This document shows positions 11,343 through 22,960 of a stretch of DNA of 64,000 nucleotides, in pieces. The position numbers and the translations under genes are program-made. Every line of letters begins with the position of its first letter. The first letter of the stretch is position 1. The notes beneath the pieces were generated by a model that saw only the letters and a list, made by a program, of their open reading frames with translations, had not been told where the DNA came from and did no database searches. The stretch is from Neoarius graeffei (taxonomy: Eukaryota > Chordata > Actinopteri > Siluriformes > Ariidae). The stretch is from the NCBI RefSeq assembly GCF_027579695.1, contig NC_083587.1:48939521-49003520 (forward strand), given 5' to 3'.

Positions 11343-11713
11343 AGAGGGCAGCATGGTGGTGTAGTGGTCAGCACTGTCGTCACACAGCAAGAAGGTCCTG
11401 GGTTTGAGCCCAGCGGCCGAAGAGGGCCTTTCTGTGTGGAGTTTGCATGTTCTCCCCGTGTCCGCGTGGGTTTCCTCCGGGTGCTCCGGTTTCCCCCACA
11501 GTCCAAAGACATGCAGGTTAGGTTAACTGGTGACTCTAAATTGACCGTAGGTGTGAATGGGAGTGTGAATGGTTGTCTGTGTCTATGTGTTAGCCCTGTG
11601 ATGATCTGGTGACTTGTCCAGGGTGTACCCCGCCTCTCGCCCATAGTCAGCTGGGATAGGCTCCAGCTTGCCTGTGACCCTGTACAGGATAAGCGGCTAC
11701 AGATAATGGATGG
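11343..11713 (+). mobile_element. tRNA-derived SINE, full length
   Basis: The head has an A box (TGGTGTAGTGG) and B-box-like GGTTTGAGCCC. The body is standard and the tail is GGATAAGCGGCTACAGATAA followed by TGGATGG. A perfect 10-bp target duplication ATGTATAAAG flanks it (11333-11342 and 11714-11723). An AT dinucleotide run lies just upstream (11276-11300). Confidence 0.92.
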
Positions 11714-11799
11714 ATGTATAAAGTGGCTACCCTGTCCACAGCACATGGTCTGTGTGAGCAGTAGTAGGCAAGTTCAGTCTCGAGAGACCATTTGATTTC

Positions 11800-12830
11800 T
11801 GGAGGTTGAGCTACACTTTTTCTGTTGCTATAAAGTCCTATATGAGGAGCTCTTGTAGCCTAGTTTGTGGGCTGATGTTGAGTGTATCCCTACGACCACT
11901 TTTCTTCTGTTGCCTTGGCCTGTGCATTCTCAAACGTAGCAAGGCCACGCTTCATTGTTTGCTTCCAGGAGCCTTTGTCCCTTGTGCACTCTTGTCAGGT
12001 GTTCACGTCAATGTGTGTTTCTTTGAGATCATGTTTGAAGACGTCCTTGTAGCACAGGTATGGCATACCAACTGGTCTTTTTACCTGAGCAAGCTCGCCA
12101 TACAGAAGACCCTTGGGCATCCTACTGTCTGCCATTATGAACCACGTGACCCATCCAACGCATATGTCTTGCTTCAAGGTGCTAAACATTGATGTAGTGC
12201 CTGTGCATTCCAAGACTGATTTGTTTGGGATTTTATCCTGCCACTTAATGTTGAGGATTTGTTGAATATTTCACACGTGGAACATATTTAGCCTTTTCTC
12301 CTGACGGGCTCTAAGTGGGGGTGGCACGGTGGTGTTGTGGTTAGCACTGTCACCTCACAACAAGAAGGTTCTGGGTTCAAGCCCGGTGGCCTTTCTGTGT
12401 GGAGTTTGCATGTCTCTGCATGGGTTTCCTCTGGGTGCTCCAGTTTCCCCCACAATCTAAAGGCATGCAGGTTAGGCTAATTGGTGGTTCTAAATTGACC
12501 GTAGTTGCGAATGAGAGTGTGAATGGTTGCTTGTCTCTACATGTCAGCTGTGCAATGATCTGTTGACTCATCCAGGGTGTACCCCACTTCTTGCCCATAG
12601 TCAGCTGGGATTGGCTCCAGCTTGCCTGCGACCCTGTACAGGATAAGTGGTTACGGATAATGGATGAGTTCTAAGGGTCCATGTCTCATTACTGTATAGT
12701 CGAGTGCTGACAACACGTATTCTAGACCTTGATCTTTGTACGTACAGTTAGCTTTCTGTTGTTCCAAACTCTTTGCAGAAGATCCTTGGGCATTGCGGTA
12801 GTGGCCTGACCAATGTGAGCAGTGGTGCTA
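11800..12830 (-). pseudogene. LINE ORF2 C-terminal relic, interrupted by a SINE
   Basis: Reading leftwards from 12830: RLWNNRKLTVRTKIK (matching the common RVWNNRKLT..TK motif), then a TW-TL strand broken at TCTAAG by a + strand SINE. It then resumes ARQEKRLN, IKWQDKIPN, MADSRMPKGLLYGELAQVKRP and YKDVFKHDLK, which is the GH-RMDDSRIPKQLLYGEL region of a vertebrate LINE. There are several stops and frameshifts. The clade is uncertain. Confidence 0.7.
12316..12665 (+). mobile_element. tRNA-derived SINE inserted in a LINE relic
   Basis: A diverged copy of the same family: head GGTGGCACGGTGGTGTTGTG, B-box-like GGTTCAAGCCC, tail GGATAAGTGGTTACGGATAA. The flanks share TCTAAG, part of the target duplication, and the LINE frame continues across it. 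Confidence 0.85.
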
Positions 12831-12839
12831 TAAATAAAA

Positions 12840-14086
12840 GTATATCTCTTTTATGAAATTTGGGACAGTTTGTACAGAAATATACTGTAGTAACATTTTG
12901 AAGCTCACTAAGACAGAGTTTCGGTTGGGCAAATGAAACAAATCTCTGATGATAGACGGGGGAAAATAGTGTGCATCCTATTCACATTATGTTAATGGTC
13001 TTTGTCCCAAGAGCTTTAAACTTGCACCTTTCAAACTCGCACCCACATTGCATAAAAGCAAGAATCTCCTACTTGCAAGATTTTCCAAAACAGGAGAGTC
13101 TTCCAGAGGGAGGACTTTGCTCTTTTCTCAGTAATAAGACGTTTTTTGTCTGTTCCACAATGTTAGACGGAACTGTAACAGATGGAAATATGGTGTATTG
13201 ATCTTTAATCGATACAAATTGTTAGTAGTGGCAGATTGTGTCTTTCAGTGAGTGTGTGCCTTTGTATATGCGTAATAGTTTTATGCCTAAATTTCGACTC
13301 CATGCTATAAGGTTCAGCCATAATAGTTTCATAATAATAATAATACTGATAGTTAGCTCTCGTTGCATCCAACAAAGCTATAGTTGGGAAAGAGTAGGAT
13401 GAAAAGCAGGTCAGAAAACCAAACCTTACAGCAACCACAAGCTCATGCAGCAGAGCCAGTGCTGAAATTTATGAAATACACATATATCATCTGGCCATGT
13501 TTGTGCTGGAGCCAATATCTTCCTTCTCCATTTGATCTCAGGAGCCGTACATTATGTCAGGAAATATTCTTGCCAGCTCTGTTCTTCTCGATCCCTTTGG
13601 TGTGCTTCAAGACCAGAGGATGAATGGAACTAATATTTAATAGCCAACATTCTGCCTGCTGTTTTATTTTCAGCTTTTCTTATGGCGAGAGGTTCTTCCT
13701 CAATTTACCTGCGTTCATTTGAGGAACACCAGTCCTCATCTCAGTCCTCCTCCTCACTGAGGTCACCCTCATTTATTTGTCGTCTTGTGTTCACTTTCAT
13801 TATTTCTCAGTCCAGCTGTTTCTCTTCCACCCTTCCTTTCTACTTTTCCAAACTGGATTCTAGTTCAAACTTTTCAACCCCCGATTTTCAATCTTTTCTG
13901 GGGTCTTGAGGAGGAAAGTCAGATGAATGCAGTTCTGTTCTCCCAGGGTTTAAAGAATGTGTCACACCTGGCTTACATTGTCCCTTGCATTCTTCGTGCA
14001 CTAGTATGCGCGTGTTCAGCGTGTATCTGCTCTTCTGAGACCATTTTACATTTGTGAAACATGTGTGCTCTACAAACACATCCAGG
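12840..14086. other. No gene or clear repeat seen
   Basis: Unique-looking DNA. A Ser-rich open frame at 13682-13909 has no recognisable motif and no splice context, so I do not call it. Confidence 0.4.
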
Positions 14087-14087
14087 T

Positions 14088-14414
14088 ACAGTGGGGCCCC
14101 AAAGTCTGAGAGCATGAGTGGAAATGCTTTCATACAATAATTTTCATTACAACTTATATCATTGACAACAATCTGAGTGAAAGGTCGAATCTTTGCAATA
14201 TTTACATGAATTTCAGGGTTTCTTAGTATTTGCCACATCCCCTTTTTGCTTTAATGACGGTGTGCACTTAAGATCCACAAATTTGTGCAAAACCTTATGA
14301 TCTAATTTAGATCAAATCCATTGGAGTGTCATTTGAGCACATGCTTGTTCATGTGGAAATAGTCCAATTGTAAATAAATCCCAGATATTCAATGTGGTCT
14401 CAGACGTTTGTACA
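14088..14414. mobile_element. Short Tc1-like MITE
   Basis: It begins CAGTGGGGCCCCAAAGTCTG and ends near GGTCTCAGACGTTTGTACAT, the inverse of the left end in part. It abuts the next Tc1 element at a TA. Confidence 0.6.
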
Positions 14415-14416
14415 TA

Positions 14417-16013
14417 CAGTGGTGCTTGAAAGTTTGTGAACCCTTAAGAATTTTCTATATTTCTGACCTAAAACATCAGATTTTCACACAAGTCCTAACA
14501 GTAGATAAAGAGAACCCAGTTAAACAAATGAGAGAAAAATATTATACTTGGTCATTTATTTATTGAGCAAAATGATCCAATATTACATATCTGTGAGTGG
14601 CAAAAGTATGTGAACCTTTGCTTTCAGTATCTGGTGTGACCCCCTTGTGCAGCAATAACTGCAACTAAACGTTTCCGGTAACTGTTGATCAGTCCTGCAC
14701 ACTGGCTTGGAGGAATTTTAGCTCATTCCTCCGTACAGAACGGCTTCAACTCTGGGATGTTGGGGAGTTTCCTCACATGAACTGCTCGCTTCAGGTCCTT
14801 CCACAACATTTCGATTGGATTAAGGGCAGGACTTTGACTTGGCCATTCCAAAACATTAACTTTATTCTTCTTTAACCATTCTTTGGTAGAACGACTTGTG
14901 TGCTTAGGGTCGTTGTCTTGCTGCATGACCCACCTTCTCTTGAGATTCAGTTCATGGACAGATGTCCTGACATTTTCCTTTAGAATTCGCTGGTATAATT
15001 CAGAATTCATTGTTCCATCAATGACGGCAAGCCGTCCTGGCCCAGATGCAGCAAAACAGGCCCAAACCATGATACTACCACCACCATGTTTCACAGATGG
15101 GATAAGGTTCTTATGCTGGAATGCAGTGTTTTCCTTTCTCCAAACATAACAGTTCTCATTTAAACCAAAAAGTTCTATTTTGGTCTCATCCGTCCACAAA
15201 ACATTTTTCCAATAGCCTTCTGGCTTGTCCACGTGATCTTTAGCAAACTGCAGATGAGCAGCAATGTTCTTTTTGGAGAGCAGTGGCTTTCTCCTTGCAA
15301 CCCTGCCATGGACACCATTGTTGTTCAGTGTTCTCCTGATGGTGGACTCATGAACATGAACATTAGCCAATGTGAGAGAGGCCTTCAGTTACTTAGAAGT
15401 TACCATGGGGTCCTTTGTGACCTCGCCGACTATTACACGCCTTGCTCTTGGAGTGATCTTTGTTGGTCGACCACTCCTGGGGAGGGTAACAATGGTCTTG
15501 AATTTCCTCCATTTGTAGACAATCTGTCTGACAGTGGATTGGTGGAGTCTAAACTCTTTAGAGATGGTTTTGTAACCTTTTCCAGCCTCATGAGCATCAA
15601 CAACACTTTTTCTGAGTTCCTCAGAAATCTCCTTTGTTTGTGCCATGATACACTTCCATAAACATGTGTTGTGAAGATCAGACTTTGATAGATCCCTGTT
15701 CTTTCAATAAAACAGGGTGCCCACTCACACCTGATTGTCATCCCATTGATTGAAAACACCTGAGTCTAATTTCACCTTCAAATTTACTGCTAATCCTAGA
15801 GGTTCACATACTTTTGCCACTCATAGATATGTAATATTGGATCATTTTCCTCAATAAATAAATGACCAAGCAGAATATTTTTGTCTCATTTGTTTAACTG
15901 GGTTCTCTTTATCTACTTTTAGGACTTGTGTGAAAATCTGATGATGTTTTAGGTCATATTTATGCAGAAATATAGAAAATTCTAAAGGGTTCACAAACTT
16001 TCAAGCACCACTG
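14417..16013 (-). mobile_element. Tc1-like transposon, full length (family I, copy 1)
   Basis: The termini CAGTGGTGCTTGAAAGTTTG are inverted at both ends, embedded in inverted repeats of about 210 bp. The element is flanked by TA (14415-14416 and 16014-16015). At 1597 bp it has the size of complete Tc1 elements. A second copy lies at 55428-57017. Confidence 0.95.
14624..15646 (-). pseudogene. Tc1 DD34E transposase with two in-frame stops
   Basis: A DNA transposase of 340 codons that would cut and paste its own element in the nucleus. From ATG 15646: paired-like HTH (residues about 1-60, SVVDAHEAGKGYKTISKEF, VRQIVYKWRKF), a GRPTKITPRARR hook, a second HTH (HESTIRRTLNNNGVHGRVA), then the catalytic core. 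The triad is visible: D in NVLWTDETKIELFG, D in WVMQQDNDPKHTS, and E in LNPIEMLWKDLK, with 34 residues between the second D and E. The glycine-rich [13 protein letters not shown] box is present. The frame has a TAA at about 15386-15388, where copy 2 has CAA, and a TGA near 14720, where copy 2 has TGG. It is therefore inactive as sequenced. Confidence 0.92.
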
Positions 16014-16838
16014 TATGCCTTTTTTTTAAATACACATCCTGTTTTGTTCAATATGGTGTTTTGACATTGTGTATTGTCTTGTGCAGTATATTGTCTGCTG
16101 TGTGAAATTTGTATGAACAATTTTCATTGTGTTGTGCATTTTAACTTCTGTTGTTGGTGCACCCAAACCACCTGGAGTCAATAAAACCCATCCATCTGTC
16201 CATCTGCCTATTTTCAGTGGCCATGAAATTGATCACAAGACTGTTGACATTAGTAACTGTTACTGTGGTAGAAATGAAGTATGGAAAATAAAGGATACAC
16301 AGCTGTATCATTGAGACTATCCAGTCAAAACTGTGGAATGGTATAAGATAAAGGTTTGAAATGTTTTAGAAATTTGAATACAAGATATATATCATGCTCA
16401 AGGTAGGGATTCATTCACACCTTCTCGCAAACGAATTCTGACAAACCCCACCTGCCCTGCAGACGCTCCTGAAGACTTGCACCTGCAGTATTTTCTGAAG
16501 AACTGAGTTGGTTCTTTTTCTCACAAATTAATAAACAAATTCATTACATTTACAGATTGTGAATGAATGAACATTGAGATTGTCCTCACTGCAAAACCAA
16601 AAGTCCAGGGGGTGGAGCTGGATCTGCTCTTATAAGCCTGACCCAAATCCTATCCAAACATTAAACATCGTGTTAAACACACTTATCAAGCCTGAAAGAC
16701 AGTCTACCCCCAAGACATCTGGCTGGATTCTGTCCAGGTAAGAGGAGCTGGTTCAGGTTCAGGTCCAGGTCCAACTCCACTCCATGGACTTTCTGTTCTG
16801 CAGTGAGGGGATATCTACTGTATATGAGATGGAAAGGC
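16014..16838. other. No gene seen
   Basis: AT-rich DNA. A TCCATGGACTTTCTGTTCTG patch near 16780 leads into an old SINE. No supported coding. Confidence 0.4.
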
Positions 16839-16839
16839 A

Positions 16840-17072
16840 TCCTGGACAGGATATCATTCCATCACAGGTCACTATGCGCACACATACACATTCAAAACCT
16901 GAACCCTCAGCCCTAGGTCCAATTTAGAGCGGTCAATTCACCACCTAATCTGGTGGAAACTCTTATAGACACAGGGAGAGTATGCACAGAAACTCCACAG
17001 AGACAGTAACCTGAGTTCAGGATTGAAACAGGGAACCTTGAGTGATGTGACCCTTAGCCAATGATGTGCTTT
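16840..17072 (-). mobile_element. Old, diverged SINE
   Basis: The order of landmarks is that of the reverse SINE (CAATTTAGAGCGGTCAATTC, then GGTGGAAACTC, ACAGGGAGAG, GCACAGAAACTCCACAGAGA), but with heavy divergence. It is probably an older subfamily. From 17072 to 17790 there is nothing recognisable beyond a poly-T at 17668-17683. Confidence 0.55.
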
Positions 17073-18424
17073 TGACTACAGTCTTGGTACATCTACCATA
17101 GTGACTGTGCGATTGAAGGTCCTCAATCCCTCAGTGTATTGGAACCATTGGCACCTTCTAATATCTGGTAGCCACCACAAGATGCTCATCTTAACTTTAA
17201 CTCTGGAATTCATGTGAACACATTCTTGAATGCAGGAAGTCCGCAGTGCTCAGGTTACATTTCATTAAACGAACCAATACTTGCCATCTGGTGTGTGGTC
17301 AAAGCCAGGGCCATAACAAGGGGGTATGCAGAGTATGTAGGACATAGGGGCCTATGGCTATTAGGGAAGGTGTGAGAATAACTTGGGTGGAAAAATGAGT
17401 TTGGGTTTCAAACATTGAGAAAAATATATGTTAAGCTCATAAATGTATATCAGCTAAAAATGGTTTTAGAAAATATGACTAGATTGCATTGTCATACTAT
17501 CAGTCATTGTTGAGGTTAGTGGTCATAATCTTTGACAGTTTTATTTACATGAAATTAAATAATTTGCAACCATTTTGCCATTACTTGATCAAATTTGTAC
17601 AAATTTCTCATGAGAGCAGGTTCAACCATACAAACTCCACATCAATAAACATGCTACGCATACAGCTTTTTTTTTTTTTTTTTGCACTTTGAAAAAGAAT
17701 CTGTTTCATTTGGTTGAAGGAAAACACAAAATGTATGCTGGCAAGGAAAAACCTAAAAATGGCTAGTGTGAATCATATATGAAATAAAAGTACAACCCCA
17801 ATTCCAAAAAAGCTGGGATGCTGTGTAAACGCGAAATAAAAACAGAATGCGATAATTAATTTGCAAATCATGGAAACCCTATATTTTATTGAAAATAATA
17901 CAAAAACAACATATCAAATGTTGAAACTGATAAATTTTATTATTTTTTGAAAAAAAAATATGCTCATTTTGAATTTGATGTCAGCAACATGTTTCAGAAA
18001 AGTTGGGACAGGGGCATGTCATCTCTACTTTTAACAACACTCTGTAAACATTTGGGAACTGAGGAGACTGATTTGCTGTAGTTTTGAAAGAGAAATGTTG
18101 TCCCATTCTTGCCTGATATACAATTTCAGTTGCTCACCAGTTCGGGTCTCCTTTGTTGTATTTTGTACTTCATAATGTGCCAAATGTTTTAACTGAGAGA
18201 CAGGTCTGGACTGCAGGCAGGCCAGTTTAGCACCCGGACTCTCTTACTATGGAGCCATGCAGTTAATATGTGCAAAAAGCGTTTTGGCATTGTCTTGCTG
18301 AAAGAAGGAAGGTTTTCCATGAAAAAAAATTTGTCTGGATGGCAGCATATTGCTCTGAAACATGTATATATCATTCAGCATTAATGGTGCCTTCCCAGAT
18401 GTCCAAGCTACCCATGTTATGTGC

Positions 18425-21400
18425 GTGTTTGTTTGTTTATTCACACAAAAAACAAACAGTGAAGTAATGAAATGAATTTTTTTAAAAAACAAAGTGCAGG
18501 AGGAGAGAAGAAGCCTAACCAGGCTTATGCTAAGCCCTCCTCCTTTAAACTAAACAAATACTATCACAATACTAATGAGAGAATTCTCAGATGAATTAAC
18601 AGAACATACGGTAGATATAACAAAAATCGAATACAGTTCAATGGATTGCAAAATAAGCATATACAATTAAATCAATGACAAAAAATAATACAAGATGAAA
18701 ATGCATTCTAATAACATACTATAAATCAAAAACCTAAGTACATATGATGAAATAGAGGATTTAGAAGTGGTTGGGATTGGATAGCAGATGGTTTTTAAGG
18801 TTACGTTTGAAAGTCATCTCATCTCATTATCTCTAGCTGCTTTATCCTGGATGATCATTCCATACATTGATGCATTTGTATTTCACACTCATTTGGGCCA
18901 AGGAAGTTCTGAATAGGGGAATGTGTAATTGAGTGCTTTGGCGAGTTAGATAATTGTGAAACTGTGAACGAAAATTAAGAAAGCTGTCAAAAGTGTCAGG
19001 CAGATTGAGATTTATTAATTGAGCTGTGAAAAGAGCTAGTTGAAATCTGTTAATATCCAAAATATTCAAAATTCTAAGCTTTTCAAACAGCAGTGATGAG
19101 TGAGTGTAGTATCTGGAACTGTTGGCAATACGTACAAATTTTTTCTGTAGTATTAATATAGGGTGAAGGGAAGTTCTGTAGGCACATCTCATCTCATCTT
19201 CTTCCGCTTATCTGGGGCCGGGTCACGGAGGCAGCAGTCTGAGCATGGAAGCCCAAACTTCCCTCTCCCCAGACACCTCGGACAGCTCCTCGGGAAGAAC
19301 ACCGAGGCGTTCCCAGGCCAGCCGAGAGACATAGTCCCTCCAGCGTGTCCTGGGTCTTCCCCGGGGCCTCCTCCCAGGGGGACATGCCTGGAACACCTCC
19401 CCAGGGAGGCGTCCAGGAGGCATCCGAAAGAGATGCCCGAGCCACCTCAGCTGATTCCTCTCGATGTGGAGGAGCAGCGGCTCTACTCCAAGCTCCTCCT
19501 GAGTGACTGTGCTTCTCACCCTCTCTCTAAGGGAGCGCCCAGCCACCCTGCAAAGGAAACTCATTTTGGCCACTTGTATCCACGATCTTGTTCTTTCGGT
19601 CATTACCCAAAGCTCATGACCATAGGTGAGAGTTGGAACATAGATTGACCGGTAAATCGAGAGCTTCACCTTTTGGCTCAGCTCCTTCTTCACCACGACG
19701 GACCGGTAAAGTGACTGCATCACTGCGGAGGCTACACCGATCCTCCTGTCAATCTTGCATTCCATCCTTCCCTCACTCATGAACTAGATCCTGAGATACT
19801 TAAACTCCTCCACTTGAGGCAGGACTTCTCCACTAACCTGAAGAGGGCAAGCCACCCTTTTCCGGTTGAGAACCATGGCCTCCGACTTGGAGGTGCTGAT
19901 TCTCATCCCAGCCACTTCACACTCAACTGCAAACCGCCCCAGTGCATGCTGAAGGGCCTGGTTTGAAGAAGCCAACAGGACAACAACATCCGCAAAAAGC
20001 AGAGATGAAATCCTGTGGTTCCCAGACAGGATTCCCTCTGGCCCCTGGCTGCACCAAGAAATTCTGTCTATAAAAATTATGAACAGAACCGGTGACAAAG
20101 GGCAGCCCTGCCGGAGTCCAACATGCACTGGGAACAGGTCTGACTTACTGCCAGCAATGCGAACCAGACTCCTGCTCCATTCGTACAGGGACCGGACAGC
20201 CCCGAACCCCATACTCCCAAAGCACCCCCCACAGGATACCATGAGGGACACAGTCGAATGCCTTCTCCAGATCCACAAAGCACATGTGGACTGGTTAGGC
20301 GAACTCCCATGGACCCTCGAGCACCCTATGAAGGGTATAGAGCTGGTCCAGTGTTCCACGACCAGGACAAAAACCGCATTGTTCCTCCTGGATCTGAGGG
20401 TCGACTATTGGCCAAATTCTCCTCTCCAGTACCCTGGAGTAAACCTTCCCGGGGAGGCTGAGAAGTGTGATTCCCTTATAATTGGAGCACACTCTCTGGT
20501 CCCCTTTCTTAAAAAGAGGGACCACCACCCTGGTCTGCCACTCTAGAGGCACTGTCCCCGACTGCCACATGATGTTGCAGAGGCGTGTCAGCCAAGACAG
20601 CCCCACAACATCCAGAGACTTGAGATACTCAGGGCGGATTTCATCCACCCCTGGTGCCTTGCCACCGAGGAGCTTGCAAACCACCTCAGTGACTTCGGCT
20701 TGTGTAATGGACGAGTCCACCTCTGAGTCATCAGCCTCCGCTTCCTCAATGGAAGACGTGACGATGGGATTGAGGAGATCCTCGAAGTATTCCTTCCACC
20801 ATCCGACAATATCCCCAGTTGAGGTCAATCGCTCCCCACCCGCACTGTAAACAGTGTTGGCACAGTACTGCTCCCCGCTCCCCCCCCCGAGGCGCCGGAT
20901 GGTTTGCCAGAATTTCCTTGAGGCTGACTGATAGTCCTCCTCCATGGCCTCACCGAACTCCTCCCAGTTCCGAGTTTTTGCCTCCGCAACTGCCCAAGCT
21001 GCGGCACACCTGGCCTGCCAAACAATAGGCACATCCCCAAACAATATTACAATAGATGAGGTGAGGGTAGATTAAGCTGTTATATATAGTAATAAGGGTT
21101 CTCTGTGTTAGAAAGTGTCTAATTTTTCCCCATGATCCCAATAGTTTTGGAAATTTTATTTACTAGCATAGCAATGTGGGCCTTCCATGTCAATCGATCG
21201 TCAATCAGTATTCCTAGGAATTTTGCCTGACATTCTTGGGAGAGGGGAAGGTTCTTTAAGAAAATATTGGCATTTTTTCTATTGTACATCTTGTTTTTAC
21301 TACAAAAGATAAGGTAGTACATCTTTTTAACATTAATGGACAGCTTGTTGACTTCAAACCGAGTAATGACTTTTTCTAATTCTTGGTTGGCTGGTTGTAT

Positions 21401-21450
21401 TAAAGAATCAAAGTCTGTGTGTGAAAGGAAAAGATTTGTATCAAATTAGT
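18425..21450 (-). mobile_element. 5'-truncated LINE of uncertain clade, itself split by Rex3
   Basis: On the - strand the fragment starts exactly at the reverse transcriptase catalytic box (DTNLFLSHTDFDSLIQ). It continues FEVNKLSINVKK, KFLGILIDDRLTWKAHI, SLIYPHLIYCNIVWGCAY. After the Rex3 insertion it resumes CAYRTSLHPILILQKKFVRI, ending NVWND near 18845. A T-rich 3' region reaches about 18430. It resembles CR1/jockey-group LINE C-termini. The protein is broken by stops. Confidence 0.75.
19189..21025 (-). mobile_element. Rex3 (RTE-clade) LINE, 5'-truncated, 1.8 kb
   Basis: A perfect 10-bp target duplication TAGGCACATC (19179-19188 and 21026-21035) frames it. The protein, read in three frame segments (21020-20295, 20359-19784, 19780-19223), covers the RT thumb-side N-terminus, GKAPGVDEIRPEYLK, the motif A region FVDLEKAFD, VGLRQGCPLSPVLF, and the Rex3 C-terminus. 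Motif C reads LLFADVVVLLA where FADD is expected, so a catalytic aspartate is lost. The + strand phrases CGGTGACAAAGGGCAGCCCTG and ACCACCCTGGTCTGCCA agree with sequences I recall from Rex3 surveys. It is dead as sequenced. Confidence 0.92.
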
Positions 21451-22494
21451 GTCTGTGCACTATGCACCCTCGTACCATCATGCTGGCTTTTGAACTGTGC
21501 ACTGATGACAAGCCGGATGGTCCCTCTCCTCTTTAGCCTGGAGGACGTGGCGTCCATGATTTCTAAACAGAATTTCTACTTTTGATTTGTCAGACATCAG
21601 GACAGTTTTCCACTTTGCTTCAGTCCATCATAAAAGATCTCGGGCCCAGAGAAGGTGGTGGTGTTTCTAGATATTGTTTATATCTGGTTTTAACTTGTGA
21701 TCCCCAAATCCTTTGCAATTTTACATTGAATAATGTTAAATTGTTGCACTGTTTGCCCACGCAGTCTTTCACAGAGCAGTGAACCCCTCCCCGTCTTTAC
21801 TTCTGAGAGACTCCACCTCTCAGGATGCTTTTTTTATACCCAATCATCTTACTGACCATTGCCAATTAATCAAATTGTTTTTTAGCATTACACATTTTTT
21901 TCAGTCTTTTATTTGCCCTGTCCCATCTTTTCTAAAATGTGTTGCTGACATCAAATTCAAAATGAGCATATATTTTTCAAAAAACAATAACATTTCTCAG
22001 TTTCAACATTTGATATGCTGTCTTTGTACTATTTTCAATTAAATATAGGGTTTCCATGATTTGCAAATCTTCACATTTTGTTTTTATTTGTTTTACACAG
22101 CGTCCCAACGTTTTTGGAATTGGAGTTGTATATAATGATCATGCTGTGCTGAGAATATTTATGACACTGTAATATTATTGCCTACGGACAGGAAGTTCAA
22201 CAGCCTTTAACGTACTTGGCAATAATCCAAGTGTGCATAAGAGGGAAATCTTGTTTGGACAAATATTATTTTGTTGTATAAAGTGGCAGTCAGCAGTGAC
22301 ATTTCCACAATATGGCCAGAAAACACAGGAATGACAAATCTCCTACATGACATCCATAAGTCACGCCTGGGCTGAATTAAAAAGTGATTGACTGGTTGTG
22401 GCTTCCTGAATGTGCCATGTCTTTTTTTTTTTTTTTTTTAAGAGCAATAGGTTAAAGTCACATCTGACCACTCTAGATCACAAGGTATTCATGG

Positions 22495-22690
22495 GGAAGC
22501 CATGGCATAATGGTTAGAGAAGCAGTTTTGGGCTCAAAAGGTTGCTGGTTCAATTCCTTGCCTTGCTTCAGCCAAGTGCTCCCTGGGCTGCTCTGGGTGC
22601 ATCATACTTGGCTATTGAGGTGTCTGTGTCCTGATCATGGACCTATTGATTGGCCCAGCACCTTATGTCAAATATGTGGTTCTACCAGTG
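22495..22690 (+). mobile_element. Second tRNA-derived SINE family, copy 1
   Basis: The head GGGGAAGCCATGGCATAATG has an A-box-like CATGGCATAATGG. The B-box-like GGTTCAATTCC follows about 40 bp on. It is unlike the GGCGGCACGG family. A reverse copy with the same head lies at 60396-60527. The 3' limit is unclear, and 22690-22958 holds diverged SINE-like text. Confidence 0.7.
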
Positions 22691-22960
22691 CATTTCTTCA
22701 ATGATATCGGAGTTATTTTATTCTTCATTCATTCATTGATGAGTGCTTTATCCTCATCTGAGTTCCATATTTCTGTGTGTCTATCCCCAACTACTCACTG
22801 CATATCTTCTCTATTTTGTTCATTGATTTATTCATTCATCTTCTGTCAGCACTTTATCCTGGTCAAGATGGTGATGGACCTGACGCCTATTCCAGGAACA
22901 CTGGATGCAGAGGAGGAAAACACCTCAAATGGTCCAACAGTCCATTACATGGCAAATATA

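Larger units (their letters stand above)
17793..22128 (-). mobile_element. Degenerate Tc1-like element split by a LINE (family II)
   Basis: The left end CAACCCCAATTCCAAAAAAG and the reversed right end CAACTCCAATTCCAAAAACG are flanked by TA. The - strand transposase relic at 18189-18480 still reads [14 protein letters not shown], the family II catalytic neighbourhood. Its other half resumes at about 21455-21800. In between sits about 3 kb of LINE DNA. This is the oldest layer of a three-deep nest. Confidence 0.85.

Noticed and set aside
13682-13909. Ser-rich open frame
   Set aside because: No motif, splice context or homology pattern; open by composition.
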